From Pictodentalium vernedei (taxonomy: Eukaryota; Mollusca; Scaphopoda; Dentaliida; Dentaliidae), in contig CM062294.1 of NCBI GenBank assembly GCA_031216915.1, positions 395,551,217-395,615,216 of the forward strand: a stretch of 64,000 nucleotides of DNA. Reading direction: 5' to 3'. The position numbers and the translations under genes are program-made. The stretch's first letter is position 1, and each line of letters opens with the position of its first letter. Below are positions 53,797 to 64,000 of the stretch, in pieces. The notes below the pieces were generated by a model that did no database searches, was not told where the DNA came from, and worked only from the letters and a program-made list of their open reading frames with translations.

Positions 53797-54218
53797 ATTT
53801 TGTGTGCGTTGTACAAACAGTTGGATGATTTGGAATCTAGAGACCCAAAACAATACTTGAACCTTATTAACAAACTGCTACAAAAGAAGAATTGTGACAA
53901 TCAAGGTAATCGCGACACCGCAGTAGAATATTTCTCCAAATTAAACTCTAAAAACGGAGCTACTTGCGTTATTAATTCGTTTTATTGTACGGAAATAAAA
54001 ATAAAGTTAAACAATACTTCTATCACACTATCGGAAATGCCTTCAAAGTCGCGCGAATTGAAAAGTGGGAAAGCATCAGGTCTGGGCATTATTACTTAGT
54101 AACAGTTTGCTAAGGCAGTTGGTCCATGCATGACAGATAGTTTATCACTTCTGGTTGTTATCCGGAAGGTTGGAGTAAGTCGGTTCTTTCCTTAATGTAT
54201 AAGAAGGGCGATCGCAAT

Positions 54219-54226
54219 GATCCAAA
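54219..54226. other. Target-site duplication GATCCAAA (left) of the MITE
   Basis: GATCCAAA is repeated at 54,542-54,549. Eight bp fits hAT. Confidence 0.8.
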
Positions 54227-54541
54227 CAGTGGCGTAGATAAAGGGGGGGGGGGGGGCGCAGGCCCCCCCCCCCCCCACCAGAAGTTTTGTCGGAAATTTT
54301 TTGGGACCATTTTTAGGCGAATTTATGCCTAATAACATTAAAATGCTGGCTTTGGGGATAAAAACATACCATTTTGGGTAAATTTTGGGTAAAAAAGACC
54401 AATTTTCAGTACATTTGCAGTAAACAACAGATTCTTTCTGTTTGTTTGGGTTTTTGTTGTTGTTACACTGTCGGAAAATTTTCGGTCCGTGGAAAATTTT
54501 GGGCTTGCCCCTCCGCCAGCGAAAAGCTATCTACGCCACTG
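54227..54541. mobile_element. hAT-type MITE, 315 bp
   Basis: Terminal inverted repeats CAGTGGCGTAGATA / TATCTACGCCACTG and an 8-bp duplication GATCCAAA define the ends. Removing the element and one duplication restores the continuous LINE reading frame at DPNNYR. It contains a G-tract facing a C-tract. No transposase. A related fragment lies near 28,868-28,915. Confidence 0.88.
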
Positions 54542-55023
54542 GATCCAAATAATTATAGAACCATTGCAGTAAGTTCGGCTATCGGGAAATTGTTCAACAA
54601 AATTAGCAACGAAAGATTATCTGATTTTATAGATGATAACAATATTATTGGCGAACGCCAGTTTGGATTTTGTAAAGGATTTGGGACCACAGATAGTGCC
54701 TTTGTTTTGAAAACGATTAATGACAAACACAAATCTTCAAAAAGACCAGTGTATGCTGCTTTTGTTGATTTTCGCAAAGCATTTGATTTGGTGAACAGGC
54801 AATTGCTCATGTTGAAACTTCAACAAAAAGGTGTGAGTGGTGAGGTATTCAACGTGATCGAATCTATGTATGAATCAAGCTTTTATTTGAGTAAAACGTC
54901 TAGTGGGTTGGGACCAGCCTCCCTATCTTCGGTAGGTGTCCGTCAGGGGTGCATCGTATCTCCCTCTCTATTTGAAATTTTTATTGATGATATAAAAGAT
55001 ATTTTCGACAATTTGTGTGATCC

Positions 55024-55029
55024 TGTGTG
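55024..55029. other. Target-site duplication TGTGTG (left)
   Basis: TGTGTG precedes AGTAGTATG and recurs at 58,803-58,808. With one copy removed the LINE frame continues in phase. Confidence 0.9.
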
Positions 55030-58000
55030 AGTAGTATGTAATGTGGTTTTTACCCCTAGTTTGGGGGACCCTGGTGGGGGACCCCGGAAGTGACGTCATG
55101 TCACGTGACCTAGTGGCACCATGTTGTGTTGTCATGGTAACCCGCGTGAGCGACCATGTTGTGACGTCATCCCCATAGTGATACGTTGTGTTAGTGCACA
55201 TGCGCAGTGCGTGTTGTTAGGGTGATACGTGTTTCCGTCGTCCATTTTGTATACTGGAGGCCGCCATCTTGGTTTCTATGGTAGCACGTGATTACTATGT
55301 TACCTAAGACCTACAACAGGCCAGGGGTATGTTTTGAGGGTATGTTCGATTGTAGAAGAGTAAATCTAATTACCACAAACAACCCGACAATCCTTCCAAA
55401 TCACTAAAATTCACCCAAAATCACCGAAATTGACTTTATTTCCCCAATTTATCGGCTTAGCACGTAGTGCTATAGTACTAAGGGGATACCTGGGTGCGTT
55501 CGATTGAACAGGAGTAATGTTCTGGCTTAGAATTCTCCCAGAATCCCTTTTTGGATCCCTATCCCATGACGTTTTTCCCATTAAAAGACACATTCCTTTG
55601 GTCATTACCCAGAATTCTCTGCTTCTATCTATATATGCAATAGTTTACGTCTATCTGGCCATGTTCCTTTGTTCTAGAGTATACTCCAGTAACATAGAAG
55701 AGCCTATTAGTTGGAACAGCTTTGCTTATTATTACCATATTTAGCTATTCTAGTCTATTCTTGTCAGTTCTGACCCTATTCTAAGTACTCTTGTTGTTTC
55801 ATTTATATAAATTATAACTAACCAATCAGATTGCTTGATTTCCCATAATCTGTATACAGAGTTATCTCCCTTCTGTATAATAAAAGACTATATCCAATGG
55901 CAATATCCCCAGGCACCCCAATTTTGGCACCCCTTTTTTGAAAAACATATGACCTTCGTCACCCCTTTTTTGTCATATGTGCTTATGTGAAAAAGCACAA
56001 TGTGACACAAAGTGCCCTAGCACATAGGCACAGGATTTATGTGCTGATATGTGCTTATGTGAAAAGGCACAATGTGACACAGTGTGCCCTAGCACATAGG
56101 CACATATGGGTATTTGAGGATACCTATTGCCTGGTATTGTATTATTCGAGAATACCTACTAGAGAATCCCTTTTTTGTCATATGTGCTTATGTGAAAAAG
56201 CACAATGTGACACAATGTGTCCAAGCACAAAGGCACATGCTTTATGTGCTGATATGTGCTTATGTGAAAAGGCACATTGTGACACAATGTGCCCTATCAC
56301 ATAGTCACATACGGGTATTTGAGGATACCTATAGCCTAGTATTGTATTATTTGAGGATACCTATCTAGGATACCTTCTGGAGAATCCCTTTTTGTCATAT
56401 GTGCTTATGTGAAAAAGCACAATGTGACACAATGTGACCTAGCACTTAAGCACATGCTTTATGTGCCGATATGTGCTTATGTGAAAAGGCACAATGTGAC
56501 ACAATGTGCCCTATCACATAGGCACATACGACCAAAATGGGATTCCATAGCCACAGGTGTTTTCCAAAATGGATTTTTAAAAGAGATTCCATAAAATGGA
56601 ATTCCTATCCGACTCCGTAAAATGGGATTCTGTGTTTTATCATCGACACTCGAGGGTATTCCCCTTCCCTGTTAGAAGAATTCAGTTCAATGGGTTGTAG
56701 TTCTTTAAGTTTAAAATTTATTCAGTTAAATGTCGTTCAGTTCAAAGGGTGTTTATTTATATTAGATATAAAAAGTTCATTCAAAAAGTTCAAAACGTTC
56801 AAGGGTGTTAACATTGGGATATATTTAGGGGTTATAGTTCATTCAAACAGTTCAAGAGGGTTAATTATATATACCTTCATTAGGGTTGTAGTTCATTTCA
56901 AACAGTTCAAGAGGGTTAACACTGGGTTATATTTAGGGGTTGTAGTTCAATCAGATCAGTTCGATCTTCGTTCACTTTATTCTGTTCACTTCTATCTTGG
57001 CTGTGTTTGATCTTTGTTCATTTTTTATGGCCAATTCACTTCGAGTTTGCTTATATTCGATCAGATCAGTTCGATTTTCTTCAATTTGTTCTGTTCACTT
57101 CGATCTTGGTTGTGTTGGATCTTCGTTCTGTACTTTTATTGTTTTGTAGTGGTTGGTTGTCTCTGTTCAGTTGTTTCCAACTAGTTCGATCTTCGTTCAT
57201 GTTTCGTCTGTTTAGTTAGGTTGCTGCATGTAGTATTTAGGGGTTACAGTCCATTCAGGTTAAAAATTGTATTGTATATATTGGGCATTAAGATTAAATC
57301 AAAGTTTATGTTGTGCTCTCTTCGATCTTGGTTGTCAGTTGTATCTGTTCGGGTTCTTGCAATAATAATTGGGTGTTATCAGTCCCTTTCCATACCCTCG
57401 AGTGTCGATGATAAAACACGGAATCCCATTTTACGGAGTCGGATAGGAATTCCATTTTATGGAATCCCTTTTAAAGAATCCATTTTGGAAAACACCTGTG
57501 GCTATGGAATCCCATTTTGGTCGTATGTGCCTATGTGATAGGGCACATTGTGTCACATTGTGACTTTTCACATAAGCACATATCGGCACATAAAGCATGT
57601 GCTTATGTGCTAGGTCACATTGTGTCACATTGTGCTTTTTCACATAAGCACATATGACAAAAAGGGATTCTCCAGAAGGTATCCTAGATAGGTATCCTCA
57701 AATAATACAATACTAGGCTATAGGTATCCTCAAATACCTGTATGTGCCTATGTGCTAGGGCACATTGTGCCTTTTCACATAAGCACATATCGGCATATAA
57801 ATCATGTGCCTATGTGCTAGGGCACATTGTGTCACATTGTGCTTTTTCACATAAGCACATATGACAAAAAAGGGGTGCCGAAGGTCATATGTTTTTCAAA
57901 AAAGGGATGCCGAAATTGGGGTGCCCGGGGATATTGCCATTGGATATAGTCTTTTATTATACAGAAGGGAGATAACTCTGTATACAGATTATGAGAAATC

Positions 58001-58802
58001 AAGCAATCTGATTGGTTAGTTATAATTTATATAAATGAAACAACAAGGGTACTTAGAATAGGGTCAGAACTAACAAGAATGGACTAGAATAGCTAAATAT
58101 AGTAATAATAAGCAAAGCTGTTCCAACTAATAGGCTCTTCTATGTTACTGGAGTATACTCTAGAACAAAGGAACATGGCCAGATAGATGTAAACTATTGC
58201 ATATATAGATAGAAGCAGAGAATTCTGGGTAATGACCAAAGGAACGTGTCTTTTAATGGGAAAAACGTCATGGGATAGGGATCTAAAAAGGGATTCTGGG
58301 AGAATTCTAAGCCAGAACACTACTCCTGTTCAATCAAACGCACCCCGGTATCCCCTTAGTACTATAGCACTACGTGCTAAGCCAATAAATTGGGGAAATA
58401 AAGTCAATTTCGGTGATTTTGGGTGGATTTTAGTGATTTGGAAGGATTGTCGGGTTGTTTGTGGTAGATTTACTTTTCTACAATCGAACATACCCTCAAA
58501 ACATACCCCTGTCCTGTTGTAGGTCTTAGGTAACATAGCAATCACGTGCTACCATAGAAACCAAGTTGGCGGCCTCCAGTATACAAAATGGATGACGGAA
58601 ACACGTATCACCCTAACAACACACGCTGCGCATGCGCACTAACACCACGTATCACTATGGTGATGACGTCACAACATGGCCGCTCACACAGGTTACCATG
58701 ACAACACAACATGGCGCCACTAGGTCACGTGACATGACGTCACTTCCGGGGTCCCCCACGGAGTCCCCCAAACTAGGGGTGAAAACCACATTACATACTA
58801 CT
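55030..58802. mobile_element. Non-autonomous palindromic element with Polinton-type ends (copy 4)
   Basis: 3,773 bp, AGTAGTATGTAATGTGG...CCACATTACATACTACT, TSD TGTGTG. Inverted arms of about 1.4-1.65 kb (55,030-56,675 and 57,385-58,802) flank a spacer with GTTCACTTCGATCTTGG words. The outer 650 bp align with the Polinton B TIR (GACCCCGGAAGTGACGTCAT, CRE, YY1-like, CACGTAGTGCTATAG). Inner arms hold mirrored arrays of GTGCTTATGTGAAAAAGCAC and ACAATGTGACACAATGTG words instead of the ATGAGGCC modules of copy 1. No gene of its own. Insertion split a LINE RT. Confidence 0.92.
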
Positions 58803-58936
58803 TGTGTGGATTCGTGGGTACAAATTAAATCATCTTCTTTTTGCAGATGATCTTGTAATGATATCTGAAAGCCAGCAAGGGCTCCAATGGTGTGTGGTGA
58901 ACACCAATAATTATGTCAGAAAAGTTAGTTACAACC
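58803..58936 (+). pseudogene. LINE reverse transcriptase, 3' segment
   Basis: After the right TGTGTG copy the frame resumes with LNHLLFADDLVMISESQQGL; FADD is the RT catalytic box. The sequence stops matching RT where the Ty3 element begins at about 58,937. Confidence 0.85.
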
Positions 58937-59128
58937 TGTTGAGATGGACGTTTTGTCTGGTACTCGGAGTACTCCACTGGAATTGGAACAGACCTAATGT
59001 GATTTTTCCGTCTGTGATGATTGATGTACTCACCTGTTGGACGTCGAATTGTCAAGACGTCTGGTTTTGGGATCTGACAACTTGTATTTTATGGTGAGTT
59101 TCTGCAATTATAGATCATTTCTATAACA
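58937..59128 (+). repeat. Putative 5' LTR of Ty3/gypsy element
   Basis: TGTTGAGATGG...TATAACA gives TG...CA ends and about 192 bp. The following TCTGGTGACGATGCAAATTGG could hold a primer-binding site. The LINE sequence breaks at its left edge, which supports the boundary. The 3' LTR lies outside the window, so ends are provisional. Confidence 0.45.
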
Positions 59129-59870
59129 TCTGGTGACGATGCAAATTGGAAACGCAGGGTTTCACTTGGTAAAACCAGTAATTTTGAAATTTTCATTCAC
59201 GCTGTGAAACTTGGTCAACTTCACTTCGAAATGAATTTTGAACGGTAAAGTTTATTTTTGAGGGAATCGTTACAAAAGTCCTTACTTTTGTAACATTTGT
59301 AACATATCACTTGCATTAATTGAGCTTTGTATGATTCATATGTTGTTTAAATGCTTCGACCTTTCACAACATTTTTGACAGTTATTTTTGAATTGCTTAC
59401 ATGTTGCCATCGCTCTCGTTACATTTCCCGTTACCATTTCTGGAAACTCGCTTGAAGTTCTAGCAAATGATTTTCATAATCTCATAGTTTAATATGAAGC
59501 CTTATAGCTTTTAAATAAGCCATTATCGAAATACTAAATTCTATTTCAGTAATTTGTACACGTCCAAATGCTAGAATAACTTCGTGAATTTAATCTCCAA
59601 AAGTTTTGTAAATGAACTTGATAGTTAATGTAAGGGAGATTACTCTATTTGTAATTCACTTGAAAGGTTACAATGAACTAAATATTTGAAGTCTTCTTTT
59701 TCTAGATTAAGTGTAGGTCTAGATCTCATATTATAAAAGAAAATTTATTTTTTCTTGTGAATATTTTGATACTTAATTAAATTTGAAAGCACTCACTCAT
59801 AACCTGTACTTAACTCAGTTTTCAGTTTGTATTAAGCTAATTGGTATAGGTTTTGTTATATTTCAACACA
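59129..59870 (+). other. Ty3 element leader, no gene
   Basis: AT-rich leader between the putative LTR and the gag ATG at 59,871. No open frame of note. Confidence 0.4.
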
Positions 59871-61040
59871 ATGGCACTGAATATTCAGAAATGTTCTGTT
59901 GAAGAATTTCAATTGTTGAGAAATATTGGTCCAGTTAAGGCTAAAAAACTGAACAGATGCAGTCAGAGTAAAGGCATACTGACTATTGAGGATCTGGTCA
60001 GAGAAACTGGTGTTGATGAAGATACATGGAAGAACATGGTGGACAGTGGACTTATTACAATGGAATGTACTCCACAGTCAACATTGCAAACTTTTACAAG
60101 TTCTTCTGGCGTTTTGTCACCCAGCTTGCAAGGCGATGTTCAACTTATAGATTTGGATCCTTATCGATTGCCGAGTCCTCCAAAAGTACGTCAACCAAAG
60201 CCACACATTGTTGAACCTACCCAATTTCCACCTCATTTACTTGGTATATTGACAGATATGAAGTGTGAAATTAGAAATTTAACACTGAAATATGAAAAAG
60301 ACAATGAAAATTGGAGGAGGGAAAAAGCTGAGCTGGAGTTGGCAAGGGCTCAGGCAGAGAATGAAGTCAGAGATGTAAGAAGGACATCAGCAAAGGAAAT
60401 CAAAGAGCTTACAGAAGACTTTAATGATAAATATACAAAGCTTCTTGTACAGTTGGAGAAGAGCCAGGAAAAGCATGCAGAAGCTTCTAGTATTCCACTT
60501 CCAGCTTGGCACAGCCAGACGACTCGAGATGCTGAAAATTTGTCACCAAAATCCAGTAGTCAGTCCTCTTCTGTGAGTAGACAAATTATCAAGCAAGAGA
60601 TAAAACCTACTCTCTTGGAAACTGAACAATCAGGAAATGTTGCTCAACATCAAGATTGTAGGCCAAAACAAAAGTCTATCTTGCAGAGTACTGGGCAGCA
60701 GATTAAAGAGCAAAAGCCGCTACTGACAATGCAGGATAAATCAACAAGCACTGATGATGATGATTATTTTAAAAAAGAAACTCAGTTACATAGCCCAGAT
60801 AGAAGATCTAACAGAGAATCAAAGCATAGAAGTTTAAAACATTCCTCGCACCAACATGCAAGTCATCAGCAAAGTTGAAGCAGGTCACCATCCCAGAGAT
60901 GGCATTCCAGGCGTCATAGGAGAGATCATCATTCCAGATCTGATCGATCAAGCAGTAATTCTTCTCGCTCAGATCGAGAAAAAATAAGGGCAGAAACAGA
61001 AGATCTAAGGATAGCTCTAATGATCATCATTGACTTAGAC
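59871..61040 (+). pseudogene. Ty3 gag N-terminal region: helix-hairpin-helix, coiled coil, RS-rich
   Basis: ATG 59,871 (MALNIQKCSVEEFQLLRNIG). Residues about 12-60 (LLRNIGPVKAKKLNRCSQSK and LTIEDLVRETG) look like a helix-hairpin-helix fold. A coiled coil follows at about 130-195 (EKDNENWRREKAELELARAQ). A Ser-rich middle leads to a TGA at 60,876. The same frame then stays open with Arg/Ser repeats (SRSPSQRW, HSRSDRSSSNSSRSDR) to about 61,000. An RS-rich tail interrupted by one stop is therefore likely. Gag forms the particle and binds RNA. Confidence 0.7.
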
Positions 61041-61164
61041 GACATCGAAGTGTCAGCTCAAATGTATCTGAATCGAGAAGAGATAACAGCAGGAAAATAT
61101 ACAGAAGCTCTTCATCTGACTCCTCAGCCAGATCATATCATCGTAGGCACAGATACAATAGGAG

Positions 61165-62105
61165 TAGAAGTCCATCCGCCCTAAACTGCCCACATTCAGT
61201 GGCAATAAAAATTCAAAATGGGAACCTTTTATCTTCCAATTTGAAAGGATTGCCAAACAGAGGAAATGGAATTCTAATAAAAAGTTGAACAGACTCTATG
61301 ACTGTCTGTCTGAAGATGTTCTAGAGTATGTGAACATTTTGGAAGGGCATCAATCGTTCAGAACCTGAAGCACGAATTGAGAAGAAGGTTCAGCACTAAG
61401 GAGGCACCCGCTTCAGCTCGAAGACAACTTCAATACTTGAAGCAAAGGGAAGATGAAACCTTGGAGCAATTTTCACAAAGGGTTCACACAATGACAGTGG
61501 AAGGATATCCTGAATCTGATCGATACACCATTGATCAGATCTCCACTGAAGCCTTTTTGCGTGGCTGCAAAGATAAGGAAGCTGTCAGAGTGGTCATGGA
61601 GAAAACTCCTTCAAATATCTTCAAGGCACTCAAATACATGAAGGGCACGATTGCAAATCAAAAAGCTATTTTTGGTTATCGTTTGACCCAGTCACACTAT
61701 CATCAGTGTCAGATAGCCTGTTCTGATGAAGAGACAGATTATCAGGTGAAGCAGATTGAAGTGGATCCTGACATAAAATCACTCGAGAAGCAAGTTAAAG
61801 ATTTGCAGACAATGATGACTGATATGTCCACCTTGGTGAAAGAAAAACTGAAGACTTCCCCAAAATCTGACAGATATAATAAGTCTCCTAATTTCCAACG
61901 TAAATGGAAAAATAAACCTTTTTACAAAAAACAGAAATTCCAGGGGAATAATTATAATAGAAATTCATCATCAGGATCCAATTCAGCTAACTGGAGGTCA
62001 AAACCACAGGGTCAGCAAGAAGAGAACATGATCCAATCCAAGACTGAATATTTAAACAGCCAAGGACTCAGTGCAGACAAGGCCACCACCGGGTCCAAAA
62101 AGTAG
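61165..62105 (+). pseudogene. Ty3 gag capsid/nucleocapsid region
   Basis: From about 61,165 several frames carry retrotransposon capsid sequence (FQFERIAKQRKWNSN, RLYDCLSEDVLEYV) with small shifts. 61,377-62,105 is one long frame (MRRRFSTKEAPASARRQLQY, EDETLEQFSQRVHTMTVEGY). The C-terminus is Lys/Asn/Ser-rich (FQRKWKNKPFYKKQKF) with no clear CCHC knuckle. The element is degraded here by indels. Confidence 0.75.
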
Positions 62106-62695
62106 GCCTTAATGATGCCAAACCAGATAATGAAATTCCAGAAATTGTTGTACATAGGATAACTGGTATTTCGCTGTTGCTGCCTATTAATGTAAATAAT
62201 GTAAATACTTTAGCTATTGTTGACACGGCAGCTATGCTCACTCTTATGGATGAGAAATTTTTTAGAGATTCTGGTTTGACAATAACATCTGATGCACAGA
62301 GAGTTCGGTTGAAGGGAATTGGTAAACAACCAGTTATGGGGACGGTTGTTCCTCAGATGGAAATGAAACTTGGATCACAAATATTTAAATGGGACATTTG
62401 TATTGCACCAATTGAAGATCCATTTATTCTTGGTCTTGATTTCCTCTCTGCCAACAATTGTATTGTTAATCTGCACAATAGCACTTTGACCATTGGAGTG
62501 GAGGTAATTAATGCTTCTTTTAAAAGACCTGGAGCTGACTCAAATATTACCATTTCCAGAGTAGTGGTTAGTCGGTCAGTGACCCTACCTCCCAACACTA
62601 TATCTCTGATAGATATGGAAATAGAACAGCCACTTGACACAGATTTATTTTTGAACCCATGGGACAGGTCAAAGGAATTTTACTGTCATCTTTAG
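62106..62695 (+). pseudogene. Ty3 pol: retroviral-type aspartic protease
   Basis: The frame at 62,177-62,695 has the catalytic-type AIVDTAAMLTLM and the flap/C-terminal FILGLDFLSANNCIVNL of Ty3 proteases. The active-site triad reads D-T-A rather than D-T-G, which is also found in some families. A shift near 62,660 joins the next frame. Confidence 0.8.
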
Positions 62696-64000
62696 TGGGA
62701 TCTGGAAAGAAAGTTAGAGTAAAGGCCATCAATGATATCAGTCATTATGTGAGACTGAAGAAAAGTTTGCACATGGGTAATGCTGAAGAGATCATCACAG
62801 GAAGCATTCAAAGTTCCAATAACTTTGGATCTTCCTCGGATGTCAACAGGGATGTTAGTGATTTTTGGTGTCAGAAGTGGGATGGCTATGAAAAGAATCC
62901 TCGTCAGAGTTTAGGTGGCTATGAAAGAAAAGAAAGTATTGCCAGCGACAACACCCAGGAAGCAGTTGCAGTTCAAAATTTCTTTGATTTCGAACCCGCT
63001 GCTTTAAAGTGTGATGTCTCTGATTCAGATTCAAAGTCTGAAATACTGAATGATGTGACTGAGCAGTTGCCACAACATCTGAAAGATTTATTTGCTGGCT
63101 GCAATGAAAATCTTGATATGGAGCAGAAAATTAAACTGGGAAAGCTGCTTGTTAATTATGGAGATGCCTTTGCTCGCCATGATTTGGATTTGGTATGTTT
63201 GACTGGAGTCAAACATGACATTAATACTGGAAATGCGCCACCCATCAAACATAAGATGAGAAGGACACCTCTTGGTTTTGAAGATCAAGAATATGGTCAT
63301 TTACAAAAGCTTTTAGATGCAGGCGTAATACAACCTTCGACGTCAGATTGGGCATCTGCACCAGTGTTGGTACGAAAAAAGATGGAAGTGTCAGATGGTG
63401 CATTGATTTTAGATCGTTAAATGCAAAAACAGTAAAAGATAATTATCCACTCCCATTGATAGAAGACTGTCTTGATACATTACAGGGTACAAAGTATTTT
63501 TCAACCTTGGATATGGCATCAGGGTATTACCAGATTGCAATGAATGAACCCGATAGGAAAAAGACAGCTTTTATTACCAAGTATGGATTGTACGAGCACA
63601 CAAGAATGAGTTTTGGTTTGTGTAATGCACCTGTGACATTTCAGCGTGCGATGCAGCTTGTATTGCGAGATTTGACCTGGAACGAATTACTCCTCTATCT
63701 CGACGATATAATTGTATTGGGTTCCACTTTCGAAACAGCTTTACTCAATCTGGAGCATGTTTTTCAATGTTTTCAAAATTACAATCTTAAATTGAAACCG
63801 AAAAAGTGCCAGCTGTTTAAAGAGGAAGTTGAGTTCTTGGACAAGCTAGTTAATAAAGATGGTGTTTCTGAAGCACCAAGTAAGATAGAGACTTTGGAGA
63901 ATTGGACCATGCCCAGAACACAGCAAGAACTCGTGTCATTTCTTGGTTTTATCAATTACTATAGAGATCACATTTTGCCAATCTTACTGCTCCTCTTTAT
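62659..64000 (+). pseudogene. Ty3 pol: reverse transcriptase, cut by window end
   Basis: 62,659-63,420 holds the linker and RT start (HKMRRTPLGFEDQEYGHLQK, DWASAPVLVRKK). After a one-base shift near 63,380 the RT continues to 64,000 with CIDFRSLNAKTV, FSTLDMASGYYQIAMNE, MSFGLCNAPVTFQRAM and the catalytic YLDDIIVLG. RNase H and integrase would lie beyond the window. Confidence 0.9.

Larger units (their letters stand above)
53797..55029 (+). pseudogene. LINE (non-LTR) reverse transcriptase, 5' segments
   Basis: A first part (53,797-54,218) reads YKQLDDLESRDPKQYLNLIN and, after a stop, GWSKSVLSLMYKKGD. After the MITE at 54,227-54,541 the RT continues with DPNNYRTIAVSSAIGK, RQFGFCKGFGTTDSAF, AAFVDFRKAFDLVNR and VGVRQGCIVSPSLFEIFIDD, then meets the palindromic element at 55,030. 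The FVDFRKAFD box holds the first catalytic Asp of RT. The endonuclease is not visible, and one stop lies before the MITE. Family not resolved. Confidence 0.85.

Noticed and set aside
55981-57860. CRISPR-like regularly spaced repeats (GTGCTTATGTGAAAAAGCAC words)
   Set aside because: Spacing is irregular, spacers are themselves repeats, arrays are mirrored within a eukaryotic palindromic element, and there are no cas genes.

Overview
This window looks like intergenic DNA of an invertebrate animal that is almost entirely filled by mobile elements. It is moderately AT-rich, with homopolymer tracts, 5S-like SINEs, a LINE, a Ty3 retrotransposon, hAT and Tc1 remnants and two different Polinton/Maverick-type (adintovirus-like) elements. 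A marine lophotrochozoan such as a mollusc is my best guess, but nothing here fixes the species. I see no convincing host gene and no tRNA or full rRNA gene.

Layout. 1-5.1 kb: non-coding DNA with a dispersed repeat (inverted copy near 47.3-48.0 kb), G-tracts and a SINE tail. 5.1-13.4 kb: remains of Polinton A, with minus-strand protein-primed DNA polymerase, minor capsid, penton-like, packaging ATPase, small basic and DUF8207-like genes. Most are broken, and six of eight in-frame stops are TGA. 13.6-15.1 kb: diverged tandem repeats and a mirror-symmetric TATA/initiator pair. 16-20.9 kb: a 5S-derived SINE and a 1,278-bp tandem duplication. 20.7-25.2 kb: a giant palindromic non-autonomous element with Polinton-type ends. 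25.8-28.0 kb: a Tc1-like transposase relic fused to half of a second palindromic element, then a SINE.

29,774-45,591 is the centrepiece. Polinton B is structurally complete: about 646-bp terminal inverted repeats (TIRs), a 6-bp target duplication GCCATA, and long intact genes for protein-primed DNA polymerase B, retrovirus-type integrase with chromodomain, packaging ATPase, adenain-like protease, major and minor capsid proteins, PC4-like protein and several small virion-type proteins. It also carries a BIR-RING inhibitor-of-apoptosis gene. Capsid, protease and ATPase together imply virion formation; integrase and polymerase imply integration and protein-primed replication. Two promoter classes are visible: a duplicated CCAAT-containing module before the polymerase and PC4-like genes, and a recurrent TATAAAAG-type box before late-type genes.

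46-64 kb: SINE tail, a 607-bp tandem duplication, a left-truncated palindromic element (50.1-53.0 kb), and a LINE interrupted by a 315-bp hAT-type MITE and by a 3,773-bp palindromic element (55,030-58,802, TSD TGTGTG). A Ty3/gypsy element starts about 58.9 kb and runs off the window.

The most interesting system is the family of multi-kilobase palindromic elements whose ends match the Polinton B TIRs and which made 6-bp target duplications. They look like non-autonomous Polinton derivatives mobilised in trans. Their shared ends carry a dense cluster of canonical transcription-factor sites (CRE, E-box, NRF1-like, YY1-like), so they may also spread promoters.
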